Assembly: GCA_018716305.1 (NCBI GenBank)
Contig: DVKB01000031.1
Location: 1-43,734, forward strand
Source of the DNA: Candidatus Scatomonas merdigallinarum
GTDB lineage: Bacteria > Bacillota > Clostridia > Lachnospirales > Lachnospiraceae
Length of the DNA stretch: 43,734 nucleotides
Reading direction: 5' to 3'
In this document: piece after piece, positions 1 through 8,098 of the stretch
How the letters are laid out: each line of letters begins with the position of its first letter
How positions within the stretch are numbered: position 1 is the first letter of the stretch
Program-made: the position numbers and the translations under genes
The notes under the pieces: model-generated
Seen by the model: only the letters and a program-made list of their open reading frames with translations
Databases searched by the model: none
Told to the model about the DNA's origin: nothing

Positions 1-46
1 TCCGGTATGCCCAAAGATCAGCTTTTGAGATTATATCGTCATTCAT
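1..46 (-). CDS. 5' end of an unidentified gene running off the left edge
   Basis: On the minus strand an ATG at 46-44 opens a frame of 15 codons (beginning MNDDIISKADLWAYR) that stays open to the window edge. It is preceded at 65-58 by GGAGGTGA, an extended match to the anti-Shine-Dalgarno sequence, with about 11 bases to the ATG, slightly long. The protein cannot be identified from so few residues. It would be divergent from the next plus-strand frame. The main reason to believe it is the ribosome binding site. Confidence 0.35.
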   Translation of the reverse strand, partial: MNDDIISKADLWAYR

Positions 47-96
47 ATCTATTGGTATCACCTCCGTTGCTTGAGACTATCTTATCAAACGCGGAG

Positions 97-354
97 ATGT
101 ATTTGAAGATACAGATGATTACCTACTTACGTTTTGACGCTCATGACCGGGTAAACTACGCGGCACTGTCCACCAGCCTGGAGATCAAGGAGGAGAAAAA
201 AGTGATCCAGGTAGAACTGGAACTGGACGACACCATGTGTACAGTCATGGATTATTTTGAGATCTTTCTTCAGAGAATGCTCATGTGCAAGCGGGCGGCG
301 GAGGTGCTGGGCTGCCGGTTCAAGCTGCTGGCCAACGGAAGCAAGCTCTGCTGA
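97..354 (+). CDS. hypothetical protein, uncertain start
   Basis: The frame is open from base 1, but the first ~110 bases are AT-rich with codons (TTA, ATA) unlike the rest, and they overlap the start region of a likely divergent gene, so translation probably begins near 97-115 (ATG 97, TTG 103 or ATG 115). The 85-residue product has a hydrophilic, acidic middle and ends KLLANGSKLC. Codon use from about 120 on matches the neighbouring genes. I do not recognise a family. It could be the 3' part of a gene starting outside the window. Confidence 0.35.
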   Translation: MYLKIQMITYLRFDAHDRVNYAALSTSLEIKEEKKVIQVELELDDTMCTVMDYFEIFLQRMLMCKRAAEVLGCRFKLLANGSKLC

Positions 355-401
355 AGAGAGGCGGATCCGGAAGGCGCCGGGATCTGAAAAAAATTTCTGT
401 T

Positions 402-429
402 TTGCTTTTTCGCGGATTTTCGGTATACT
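402..429 (+). promoter_or_regulatory. promoter of the Crp/Fnr gene
   Basis: TTGCTT (402-407), 16 bases, TATACT (424-429). The start codon of the Crp/Fnr gene follows 57 bases downstream. The same hexamers with the same 16-base spacing recur in front of the GNAT gene at 4098-4125. Confidence 0.5.
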
Positions 430-485
430 GAATATATCAAAGGACGGATCTCTCCGGTGCCGGAGAAAGGCGAAAGAAGGATGTT

Positions 486-1181
486 ATGCAGAACAGAGAA
501 ATTTTAGAGACGGTTCCCCTGCTTCGAGAGCTGGAGGAGAGTACCCGGGAGTACCTGGCCCGCCAGGGAAGAATCCGGCTCTGCGGCCGGGGGCAGCTGA
601 TCTACCGGGCTAAGGAGCCGGTGGAACGGGTCTGTTTTCAGCTGGAGGGGAAATCCATGCTGTACAGCGTGACCCACAGCGGAAACCGGAAGATCATTTT
701 TATTCTGGGTTTCGGGGAATTATTGAACGACCATGTGCTCAACGAGCACGAGACCTCTCTTTTCTGCGAGGCGGTGGAGGTGGGGCAAGTGCTGGAATTT
801 CCGGTTTCCGTCTTTACGGAGGCTATGAAGAAGGATTTTTTGCTGACCCGTCGGATTCTGGCCGCCCAGGAACGGAAAATCTGGAGGCTGGGCCATCAGC
901 TGAAAAATACGATGGGCAGTATTTATCTGGAGAGAAAGCTGGCGGCCAAGCTCTGGAAGCTGTCCCGGGATTTCGGAGTTCCCGGAAAGCGTGGGCTGGA
1001 AATAGACATTCATATGACGGTTACCTTTCTGGCGGATCTTCTGGGGGCTCCCAGGGAAACCACTTCCCGGGTCTGCAAGACTCTGGCGGAACACGGGCTG
1101 ATCCGCATGGAAAAGAAACGGATCTGCATCCCGGACCGGGAGCGGATGGCCCGGTTCTACAAAACCGGCAGATATGAATAG
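486..1181 (+). CDS. Crp/Fnr-family transcriptional regulator
   Basis: This 231-residue protein has the Crp/Fnr layout: an N-terminal cyclic-nucleotide-type effector domain (about 15-115), a long dimerisation helix (about 118-158) and a C-terminal winged helix-turn-helix (about 170-220). The recognition helix reads RETTSR (190-195). In Crp the equivalent R, E and final R read TGTGA half-sites. No Fnr-type N-terminal cysteine cluster is present, so a direct [4Fe-4S] oxygen sensor is not supported. The start at 486 has GAAAGAAGG at 472-480. It lies directly before asrABC, with a TGTGA-N6-TCACA palindrome between them, so it is a good candidate for the local regulator of sulfite reduction. The effector is unknown. 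Confidence 0.88.
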   Translation: MQNREILETVPLLRELEESTREYLARQGRIRLCGRGQLIYRAKEPVERVCFQLEGKSMLYSVTHSGNRKIIFILGFGELLNDHVLNEHETSLFCEAVEVGQVLEFPVSVFTEAMKKDFLLTRRILAAQERKIWRLGHQLKNTMGSIYLERKLAAKLWKLSRDFGVPGKRGLEIDIHMTVTFLADLLGAPRETTSRVCKTLAEHGLIRMEKKRICIPDRERMARFYKTGRYE

Positions 1182-1192
1182 CTGATTTTACA

Positions 1193-1226
1193 GGATTCTG
1201 TGAGAAATCTCACAGAATCCTTTTTT
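1193..1226 (+). terminator. intrinsic terminator after the Crp/Fnr gene
   Basis: A perfect 12-bp stem (1193-1204 with 1209-1220), an AAAT loop and six T's (1221-1226). The same hairpin contains a Crp-type palindrome (next entry), so its role as a terminator and as an operator cannot be separated by sequence alone. Confidence 0.7.
1199..1214. promoter_or_regulatory. Crp-type operator upstream of asrA
   Basis: TGTGAGAAATCTCACA is a perfect TGTGA-N6-TCACA palindrome centred at 1206.5. A possible -10 element TAAACT at 1236-1241 would place transcription start near 1248, putting the palindrome centre at about -41.5, the classic class II activator position. The -10 match is modest, so the promoter assignment is inference. 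Confidence 0.5.
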
Positions 1227-1288
1227 GCTTGCGTTTAAACTGAAACTAAGAGAAAAATGGCATCCCCAGGATGCCGGGAGGAGAAGCT

Positions 1289-2293
1289 ATGGGTTATTGT
1301 TTAACGAAGCCGGAGGCGGAGACCCTGTTTCAGAAGCTGCTGCAAAGCTATGAGGTCTACGCCCCTGTGAGAAAAGCGGGAGAAGGCTGTTTCTCAGACA
1401 CGGATGTGATCCGCTATGACAGGATCCGGTCACTGGAGGAGATCGTCTGGGATCAGAAGTCGGATTATTCCTTTAAGGAGGTCCTGCTGCCGGTCAACGA
1501 GACGCTGTTTTATTTTACGGAGGAGCAGACCGCTGTGCCAAAAGGGCCGGAAAAGGAGCTTCTTATTTTCCTGCGGTCCTGCGACCTGCATGCGGTCAGG
1601 AGGCTGGATGAAATGTATCTGAACAACGGAGCCGGAGATTTCTACTACGCCAGAAGACGGGAGCGGACCAGATTCGCGCTTATGGGCTGCCCGTACACCT
1701 GTGATTCCGGTTTCTGCGTCAGCATGGGAACCAGCCGGGCGGATCAGTATGATCTCTATCTGAAGGTGGAAGGCGGACAGGTGTACGCGGACTGCCGGGA
1801 TTCCAGGCTGGAGGAATACTGGAAAGAGGCGGGCGGAGCAGAAATGCCGGTCTCTCCGGAGTACGCCGGGGAGAACCGGGAAAAGGTCGCCCTGCCGAAA
1901 AAACTTTCTAACGAGAGTTTCACAAAAGAAATCTGGGAGGAATACGGGGCTCGCTGCATCGGCTGCGGCCGCTGCAATTTTGTCTGCCCCACCTGTACCT
2001 GCTTTACCATGCAGGATATTTTTTACCGGGACAACCCCAAGGCGGGAGAACGCCGGAGAGTCTGGGCTTCCTGCCAGGTGGACGGGTACACGGACATTGC
2101 CGGGGGTATTTCCTTCCGCAAAAAGCAGGGAGACCGGTTCCGCTTTAAGGTCATGCACAAAATTTACGACTACGAAAAGCGATTTGGCTATCCCATGTGT
2201 GTGGGCTGCGGCCGCTGCGACAATATCTGTCCGGAATATATTTCCTATTCCAACTGTGTAAACCGTCTGGCAAAGGAGGAAGAAGAGGCATGA
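1289..2293 (+). CDS. asrA: anaerobic sulfite reductase subunit A (iron-sulfur)
   Basis: AsrA is the electron-transfer subunit of the three-subunit cytoplasmic enzyme that reduces sulfite to sulfide anaerobically. The 334-residue protein carries two C-terminal [4Fe-4S] ferredoxin-type clusters, CIGCGRCNFVC near residue 222 and CVGCGRCDNIC near 304, and its N-terminal part resembles hydrogenase/sulfite reductase beta subunits. I chose ATG 1289 because GGGAGGAG lies at 1277-1283; an upstream in-frame ATG at 1271 has no such site. The stop overlaps the asrB start (ATGA), showing translational coupling. The adjacent asrB and asrC make the assignment firm. Confidence 0.93.
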   Translation: MGYCLTKPEAETLFQKLLQSYEVYAPVRKAGEGCFSDTDVIRYDRIRSLEEIVWDQKSDYSFKEVLLPVNETLFYFTEEQTAVPKGPEKELLIFLRSCDLHAVRRLDEMYLNNGAGDFYYARRRERTRFALMGCPYTCDSGFCVSMGTSRADQYDLYLKVEGGQVYADCRDSRLEEYWKEAGGAEMPVSPEYAGENREKVALPKKLSNESFTKEIWEEYGARCIGCGRCNFVCPTCTCFTMQDIFYRDNPKAGERRRVWASCQVDGYTDIAGGISFRKKQGDRFRFKVMHKIYDYEKRFGYPMCVGCGRCDNICPEYISYSNCVNRLAKEEEEA

Positions 2294-3081
2294 AAAACGA
2301 ATATATCCCTCAGTTATCAGAGATCCGGCAGGTTATCAGACACACAAATCTGGAATACACCTTCCGCATGGCCTGGGAAGGCCCTGTAAAGCCGGGCCAG
2401 TTTTTTGAACTTTCCCTGCCGAAATACGGGGAAGCCCCTATTTCGGTCAGCGGCATCGGGAAGGGGACCGTGGATTTTACCATCCGCCGGGTGGGAAAGG
2501 TTACGGATGAGATTTTTGAAAATTATGCGGGAGACAGTCTGTACCTGCGGGGCCCCTACGGAAACGGCTTTGACCTGGACAATTACCGGGGGAAAGAACT
2601 GACGGTTATCGCAGGGGGAACCGGACTTTCCCCTGTGAAAGGGGTAGTGGATTATTTTGCCGGACATCCGGAAGAATGCAGAAGCTGCACTCTGATCGCG
2701 GGTTTTAAATCCCCGGCAGATGTGCTGTTCCGGGAGGATTTCGCCTTCTGGAAGGACAGGATCCGGGTAATTCAGACAGTGGACAGCGCTCCGGAGGGCT
2801 ATGAAGGCCCGGTAGGCATGGTGACAAAATATGTGCCCGGACTGACGTTTGAAAATCCGGAGAACGCCGCCTTTATCTGCGTGGGACCTCCCGTGATGAT
2901 CAAATTTACTGTCCAGGAAATTCTCAAGCTGGGGATCCGGGAAGAACAGATCTGGATTTCCCATGAGAGAAAGATGTGCTGCGGCCTGGGCAAATGCGGC
3001 CACTGCCGGATCGGCAGCACCTACGTATGCCTGGACGGGCCGGTATTCAATTACACGGAAGGAAAAAATCTGGTGGATTAG
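2290..3081 (+). CDS. asrB: anaerobic sulfite reductase subunit B (FAD/NAD-binding)
   Basis: AsrB is the flavin and NAD(P)H-binding subunit that feeds electrons to AsrA and AsrC. The 263-residue protein has a ferredoxin-NADP reductase fold: an FAD-binding barrel with the segment RGPYGNGFDL, a nucleotide-binding GGTGLSPVKG loop around residue 115, and a C-terminal cysteine-rich iron-sulfur motif (CCGLGKCGHC, then C) around 229-246. ATG 2290 overlaps the asrA stop by four bases. An in-frame open extension upstream, inside asrA, is not needed. Confidence 0.92.
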   Translation: MKNEYIPQLSEIRQVIRHTNLEYTFRMAWEGPVKPGQFFELSLPKYGEAPISVSGIGKGTVDFTIRRVGKVTDEIFENYAGDSLYLRGPYGNGFDLDNYRGKELTVIAGGTGLSPVKGVVDYFAGHPEECRSCTLIAGFKSPADVLFREDFAFWKDRIRVIQTVDSAPEGYEGPVGMVTKYVPGLTFENPENAAFICVGPPVMIKFTVQEILKLGIREEQIWISHERKMCCGLGKCGHCRIGSTYVCLDGPVFNYTEGKNLVD

Positions 3082-3092
3082 GAGAAGAGCAT

Positions 3093-4076
3093 ATGGGAAA
3101 AGATTTTAATACGAAAAAATTAAAGAAAAACGCCTTCCGGGTTTCCAAAGAAAGAGGAATGGGGGCTTCCAGAATCCGGGTGCCGGGAGGGTATCTGAAA
3201 GCGGAGATCCTGGGCATGGTTCAGGAGATTTCCCAGACCTACGGCAACGGCATCGTCCATCTGACTACCCGCCAGGGATTTGAGATCGAGGGCATCCGCC
3301 TGGAGGATATGGAAGAGATCAACCGGAAGCTGCAGCCCATTATCGAACTGCTGGAGATCAACCAGACGGAGCCGGGCACCGGATATCCCGCCTCCGGAAC
3401 CAGAAATATCAGCGCCTGCATCGGCAATAATGTCTGCCCCTTCGCCAACTATAATACGGCGGAGCTGGCCAGGCGCATTGAGAAGGAGATCTTCCCCAAC
3501 GACCTGCATTTTAAAGTAGCCTGCACCGGCTGTTCCAACGACTGCGCCAAGGCCCGGATGCATGATTTCGGAATTATCGGCATGACCATGCCTCAGTACG
3601 ATCCGGCCCGCTGCGTCAGCTGCCAGGCCTGCGTCAAAGGATGCAGAACCCTTTCTGTGGACGCCCTGCGGATGGAAAACTACAAGATCATCCGGGATAC
3701 GGAAAAATGCGTCGGCTGCGGCGTCTGCGTTACTAAGTGCCCCACCAGGGCTCTGACCCGCAGCAAAAAGAAATATTACAAGCTGGCCATCATGGGCCGT
3801 ACCGGCAAGAAAAATCCCCGGCTGGGAAAAGATTTCCTGGTGTGGGCCGACGCGGATAATATTGTTAAGATCATCCTCAACACTTACAGGTTTGTAAAGG
3901 AATACATTTCTCCGGACGCCCCGGGAGGCAAAGAACACATCGGCTACATTATTGACCGGGTAGGGTTTGAGGAATATAAAAAATGGGCTCTGGAAGGGGT
4001 GGAGCTGATGCCGGAGACTCTTATAAATGACTGTATCTACTGGGATGGACTTCATTTTGATAATAAAGGAAAATAA
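3093..4076 (+). CDS. asrC: anaerobic sulfite reductase subunit C (siroheme)
   Basis: AsrC is the catalytic subunit that reduces sulfite at a siroheme-[4Fe-4S] centre. In this 327-residue protein the siroheme/cluster ligands appear as C-X5-C (CIGNNVC, about 109-115) and C-X3-C (CSNDC, about 146-150), embedded in the nitrite/sulfite reductase core that contains TTRQGFEI. Two further [4Fe-4S] ferredoxin motifs follow, CVSCQACVKGC (about 174) and CVGCGVCVTKC (about 206). Start 3093 has GGAGAAG just after the asrB stop. It is the last gene of the asrABC operon; no clear terminator follows before the next promoter at 4098. Confidence 0.93.
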   Translation: MGKDFNTKKLKKNAFRVSKERGMGASRIRVPGGYLKAEILGMVQEISQTYGNGIVHLTTRQGFEIEGIRLEDMEEINRKLQPIIELLEINQTEPGTGYPASGTRNISACIGNNVCPFANYNTAELARRIEKEIFPNDLHFKVACTGCSNDCAKARMHDFGIIGMTMPQYDPARCVSCQACVKGCRTLSVDALRMENYKIIRDTEKCVGCGVCVTKCPTRALTRSKKKYYKLAIMGRTGKKNPRLGKDFLVWADADNIVKIILNTYRFVKEYISPDAPGGKEHIGYIIDRVGFEEYKKWALEGVELMPETLINDCIYWDGLHFDNKGK

Positions 4077-4097
4077 GATCCGGCGGCGGAGAGGACG

Positions 4098-4125
4098 TTG
4101 CTTTTTCTGAAGTTTTCTGTATACT
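4098..4125 (+). promoter_or_regulatory. promoter of GNAT gene
   Basis: TTGCTT (4098-4103), 16 bases, TATACT (4120-4125), about 35 bases before the GNAT start. It is nearly the same as the promoter at 402-429, including the T-rich stretch after the -35 box. Confidence 0.5.
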
Positions 4126-4160
4126 GGTGATAGAAGGATCAACAGAAAAGGATGAGTGCC

Positions 4161-4667
4161 ATGGAAGAAAAAACAGAAAAGAAGATCCGGGTGCGCCGGT
4201 ATACAGAAAAAGATCTGCCGGAGATGATCCGGATCTGGAATGAGGTGGTGGAAGAAGGCATCGCCTTTCCCCAGGAGGAATGCCTGGACCGGGAGACGGG
4301 AAAAGATTTTTTTGACGCACAGACATACTGCGGCGTGGCGGAAGATGAGAAGGGCAGAGTTCTGGGGCTTTATATCCTGCATCCCAACAACGTGGGCCGC
4401 TGCGGTCATATTTCCAACGCCAGCTACGCGGTGGCATCGGAACAGAGAGGGCGGCACATCGGTGAGAAGCTGGTGCGGGACTGCATCCGTCAGGCCGGGC
4501 TTCACGGATTCCGGGTGCTGCAGTTCAACGCGGTGGTGGCCTCCAATATTCATGCCCGGCATCTGTATGAGAAACTGGGATTTCGTCAGCTGGGGGTCAT
4601 TCCCGGAGGATTTCGGATGAAAGACGGATCCTATGAGGATATCTGTCCCTACTGCCGGGAAGTTTAG
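4161..4667 (+). CDS. GNAT-family N-acetyltransferase
   Basis: The protein (168 residues) shows the GNAT acetyl-CoA fold: an N-terminal VRRYTEKDLPEMIRIWNEV segment, the acetyl-CoA loop SEQRGRHIGEKLV (Q/RxxGxG/A type) and the C-terminal RHLYEKLGFRQLG motif typical of the family. The substrate is unknown; similar proteins acetylate amino acids or antimetabolites. ATG 4161 is preferred because AAAGG at 4147-4151 is correctly spaced; ATG 4152 in the same frame is too close to it. The gene has its own promoter and a strong terminator follows, so it is probably monocistronic. Confidence 0.85.
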   Translation: MEEKTEKKIRVRRYTEKDLPEMIRIWNEVVEEGIAFPQEECLDRETGKDFFDAQTYCGVAEDEKGRVLGLYILHPNNVGRCGHISNASYAVASEQRGRHIGEKLVRDCIRQAGLHGFRVLQFNAVVASNIHARHLYEKLGFRQLGVIPGGFRMKDGSYEDICPYCREV

Positions 4668-4689
4668 AAAAGATGGGATCCAATAAGCG

Positions 4690-4743
4690 AACTGCCGTTT
4701 CAGGGAAAGCACAGGAGGCTTTTTTCTGAAACGGCAGTTTTTT
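4690..4743 (+). terminator. terminator between convergent genes
   Basis: A 13-14-bp perfect stem (ACTGCCGTTTCAG at 4691-4703 with its complement at 4726-4738), a 22-base loop and a T-run reaching 4743. It ends the GNAT transcript and abuts the stop codon of the convergent YibE/F gene. Confidence 0.8.
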
Positions 4744-5899
4744 AATTGTCTGCGGATTCCGCAGCCGTTTTTTCTGATATCTTTTTTCGCTTCAGATACC
4801 AGGCGCTGATCACAGAGACAATGGGAACCGTCAGGATTACGCCCATGGTGGAGGCGATGCCCTGAATGATTTCGATGCCGATGGAATACATGTTGGTGAT
4901 CTGTCTGGCGGAGTAGCCGTAAGCGTACATAAACACCAGCGTGTTGACGGAACTTCCGGTAAAGGCAAGGATCAGAGTGTTGGACATGGTTCCCATCATA
5001 TCTTTTCCCACTCGGATTCCGGAAGTAAAAAGCTCTTTTCGGCTGAGGGTCGGGTTCCGGTAGTGGATCTCACTGATGGTGGAGGATACGGACATAGCCA
5101 CATCCATGACCGCTCCCAGGGTAGAGATCAGAATCCCGGCGTAAAGCAGTTCCCCAATGCGGATCTCGGTCATCTGTCCCACATATTCCAGCTGCTCGAT
5201 ATCTGAGACGTTATAGCCGGAAATTCCGGTCATCATGCCGAAAATTACCGCCAGCACCGCAGAAATGCCGACACCGGCGACGGTGCCGGTCATGGCGGTT
5301 ACACTCTTGCCGGACAGACCGCCGATGAGGTACATGGTGACAAAGGTGGTCAGTACCGCCACCAGCACTGCGGAAAAAATAGGTGAGATCCCCCGGTAAA
5401 TCATAGGCAGGAACAGGAATACAATGCATACAAAGGTAAAGACCAGAGCTACGGCAGAACGGAATCCCTGTTTTCCTCCGATGACGCACAAAGTAATCAG
5501 AAAGAGAAGAACAATGGCATACAGTATCCATGTACGGTCCTGGCTGTACACAGTAACATAGAGAGAGTCATCACTTTCGTTGACCTCCGCGATGACTCTC
5601 ATCCCTGCTTCACAGTGGGCTCCGTAGAGATAGCTGGAAGAGCTCACTGCTTCTACTATATTACCTTTGAATTTTCCGCTTAAAAGTTCCAGAGAAACAA
5701 TCTGATTGCCGATCTGATTCCCGGATTCCGTCTTGTTATCCTTCAGAATCTCCACTACCCGGGCTTTTTCAAAGGTTTTGCCCTCGCTGGAGTAGAGACC
5801 GATGCGGTCAATGTCGTTGAACCGGATCAGGAACAAGGCGAACAGGACTGTGATCAGCAGAATGATCAGATGCCTCCGGTATTTCCGGAGAAAGGCCAT
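4742..5899 (-). CDS. YibE/F-family multipass membrane protein
   Basis: The 385-residue integral membrane protein belongs to the YibE/F-like family. A single N-terminal membrane helix (about 9-27) is followed by a ~90-residue extracytoplasmic domain, then about seven more hydrophobic helices, with the family-typical GISPIFSAVLVAVLTTFVTMYLI and DVAMSVSSTISEI segments. The molecular function of this family is not established. Its ATG directly abuts the stop codon of the upstream metallophosphoesterase gene, so the two are co-transcribed and probably co-translated, which suggests a shared envelope role. Confidence 0.85.
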   Translation of the reverse strand: MAFLRKYRRHLIILLITVLFALFLIRFNDIDRIGLYSSEGKTFEKARVVEILKDNKTESGNQIGNQIVSLELLSGKFKGNIVEAVSSSSYLYGAHCEAGMRVIAEVNESDDSLYVTVYSQDRTWILYAIVLLFLITLCVIGGKQGFRSAVALVFTFVCIVFLFLPMIYRGISPIFSAVLVAVLTTFVTMYLIGGLSGKSVTAMTGTVAGVGISAVLAVIFGMMTGISGYNVSDIEQLEYVGQMTEIRIGELLYAGILISTLGAVMDVAMSVSSTISEIHYRNPTLSRKELFTSGIRVGKDMMGTMSNTLILAFTGSSVNTLVFMYAYGYSARQITNMYSIGIEIIQGIASTMGVILTVPIVSVISAWYLKRKKISEKTAAESADN

Positions 5900-7939
5900 T
5901 TAGCCTCTTTTTCTCCTGGCATAGATGATGGTTCCGCTCAAAGCTGCTGCCAGGATCAGAGCTGCTGCCGGAATTGCCGCGTTTGTATCATCTCCGGTGT
6001 TTACCGGTTTTACGGCGCTGGGTTTTTCGTTCACACCAGGGGCTTTGATTGTTGTTCCCTGTCCGGAGCCGCTCTGAGTGGGAACTGCCGTCACAGTGGG
6101 AGTGACAGTGGTATCCGGAGAAGTGGGCACGGGACTTTCTGTGGGATCTGCGGAAGGAGTCTGAGTGGGAACTGATTCCAGAGCGTCCATGGCGCTCTTC
6201 AGAGCACTGTAGGCGTTGGTCAGTTCGCTGGTATCAGCTTCCGCTTTGCTGTCGGCGGTTCTGGCCGCCTCCAAAGCCTGCTGCAGGATGCTGAAGCTCT
6301 CAGCGGTATAGGACTTGCTGTTCAGAGCCTCTGCCTCCTGGATCAGAGCGGCCAGCTGGCTGTGATCCGCGGATTTTACGATCATAAATTGTGTATCGAT
6401 GGCTTCATCGGTATCGGTGCGATAGGTGTTCAGGGTCAGAGTGGTCTCAGTTATATCGATGATGGAATAGGTGGGCACATCCTGCTGCCATCTGTTGGCA
6501 ATATAGGTCTGCTGTCTGGGAACCAGATCGTAATATTTACTTCCGGAAGAAGAACCTGCAGTCAGGTACATGATTCCCTGGGGATTTACAGCCACTTCCT
6601 GGCTGTCCGTAAGCTCTTCTACCGCGTCGGCATCCATAACAGAGTACAGGTACTCCAGATATTTCTGTTCCGCGGGATCATCGGTGTCGTCCTGGATGTT
6701 GGCAGGAGCTACAAATCTGCCTTCCGGATTTTCGCCGGCATCCAGATCCCGATCCAGCATCTCGTCGAACTCATCATCGGTATATTCATAAGTACTCTGT
6801 CCGCCCTTCAGAAGTTTGCTTCTGGAGTAGGCGTGGTCATGTCCCGTAAGAACGATATCCACATCGTTGGCCTCAAAAATGGGAACCAGGCTGTAACGCA
6901 GGTTGGTGATCTCCGGTTCATTGGAATGCTCCGCGGAACCGTAGATATCCTGATGCAGAGTTACAATCCTCCACTTGCAGTCTTCGTTGTTGGCTACGGT
7001 TTCTTCAATAAACTGTTTATGCTCGCTGACATTGGTGTCCTGGGTGTTGAGGATCATAAACAGAACATCCCCGTAAGTGAAATAATAATCGCCGCCCACA
7101 TAGCCGTTGTCTCCCAGACTGCTCAGATTGGCAGTGTTGAAGTGATAGGTGTAGTTGGCGTTGTCTGCGTCATGGTTTCCTACGGTGGTGGCTGCCGGCA
7201 CATATTTCAGCAAATCCGGACTTAAATAGCCGGCATACTCTGTCTCGCTGATGGTGCCATCCTCCACCTTTTTCGCATTGGTCTGAATCTGGTCTCCGGA
7301 AGAAAGGATAAAGCTGGCGCTGTTCCCGGTCTTTGCGTAGGCCCGGTTCAGAGTGTAGTTCCAGTTAAAGGAATCGTTGCGCACCGCCTCGGACTGAGCA
7401 GTGAGAAAGGTAGGTTTCTGAATATCCTCCGGTGTTTTGGCTTTTTCCTCATTGGAAGAGCCGATCTGGGGATCGCCCACAAAGATAAAGCTGAAATCGC
7501 TGGTATCATCATCTGTGGTAAAGGAAGCAATTTCTTTTCCGGATATCTGGTAATAATAGGTAATTCCGGGCTGCAGGTCTTTCAGAGTAACTTTGTTGCT
7601 GGTATAGCCTGTCTGCGCGGCAGTCTGTGCCGGTTTTACGCTCGTGCCGTCACTTAAGTCGGCATCGGTTCCATAGATAAATTCTGCAGCTTCTCCGTTT
7701 TTGCTGTACCAGGCAAAATTCATCTGTGTCTCATCAGCTCCCGGAGACATGGAAACCTGAGTCCAGTCATTTTTGATGGTTTCCCATTCCTCACACCAGG
7801 CTTCCCAGGCTCCATCCTGGGCTGCTTCTGTCTGGCTGGCATCTGTCATTCCGTCCGGCGCCGCGTCTGCCAGAGCGCTGACAGGCTGGCACAGCAGGGC
7901 GGCCGCCAGGATCAGCACGGCTGCTTTCTTTCGTTTCAT
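5900..7939 (-). CDS. secreted, wall-associated metallophosphoesterase (purple acid phosphatase-like)
   Basis: The 679-residue protein starts with a signal peptide (about 1-25, ALADA-type cleavage). Residues 50-140 form a fibronectin-like domain as in purple acid phosphatases (GITYYYQISG). The calcineurin-like core follows, with metal ligands in GDPQ (155-158), SSGDQ (213-217), GNHD (254-257) and LTGHDHAYSR (about 360). Then come a helical FIVAR-like repeat (about 530-595), a Pro/Thr/Ser spacer, and a C-terminal NTGDD, membrane helix, RRKRG tail that resembles a non-canonical sortase anchor. It probably cleaves phosphate esters outside the cell. Minus-strand TATAAT at 7994-7989 is a likely -10. 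It forms an operon with the YibE/F gene. Confidence 0.88.
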   Translation of the reverse strand: MKRKKAAVLILAAALLCQPVSALADAAPDGMTDASQTEAAQDGAWEAWCEEWETIKNDWTQVSMSPGADETQMNFAWYSKNGEAAEFIYGTDADLSDGTSVKPAQTAAQTGYTSNKVTLKDLQPGITYYYQISGKEIASFTTDDDTSDFSFIFVGDPQIGSSNEEKAKTPEDIQKPTFLTAQSEAVRNDSFNWNYTLNRAYAKTGNSASFILSSGDQIQTNAKKVEDGTISETEYAGYLSPDLLKYVPAATTVGNHDADNANYTYHFNTANLSSLGDNGYVGGDYYFTYGDVLFMILNTQDTNVSEHKQFIEETVANNEDCKWRIVTLHQDIYGSAEHSNEPEITNLRYSLVPIFEANDVDIVLTGHDHAYSRSKLLKGGQSTYEYTDDEFDEMLDRDLDAGENPEGRFVAPANIQDDTDDPAEQKYLEYLYSVMDADAVEELTDSQEVAVNPQGIMYLTAGSSSGSKYYDLVPRQQTYIANRWQQDVPTYSIIDITETTLTLNTYRTDTDEAIDTQFMIVKSADHSQLAALIQEAEALNSKSYTAESFSILQQALEAARTADSKAEADTSELTNAYSALKSAMDALESVPTQTPSADPTESPVPTSPDTTVTPTVTAVPTQSGSGQGTTIKAPGVNEKPSAVKPVNTGDDTNAAIPAAALILAAALSGTIIYARRKRG

Positions 7940-8098
7940 TGCTGTTTTTCCTCCTCATAAATCTGTTGACTGCGGGTTAACCGAAGCAATTATAGCACCG
8001 GCGGAGGAAAGTACAGCGGAATTTACTAAGGCTTAACAAATTTTCACCCGGAATTTACAAAAATACCGCGCAGGCCTAACAAAGGGCTGTTATCGGGG

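Noticed and set aside
3120-4712. Long open frame (about 530 codons) antisense to asrC and the GNAT gene
   Set aside because: It lies opposite genes with clear family motifs, has no ribosome binding site and its product looks like no family. It is a by-product of codon bias.
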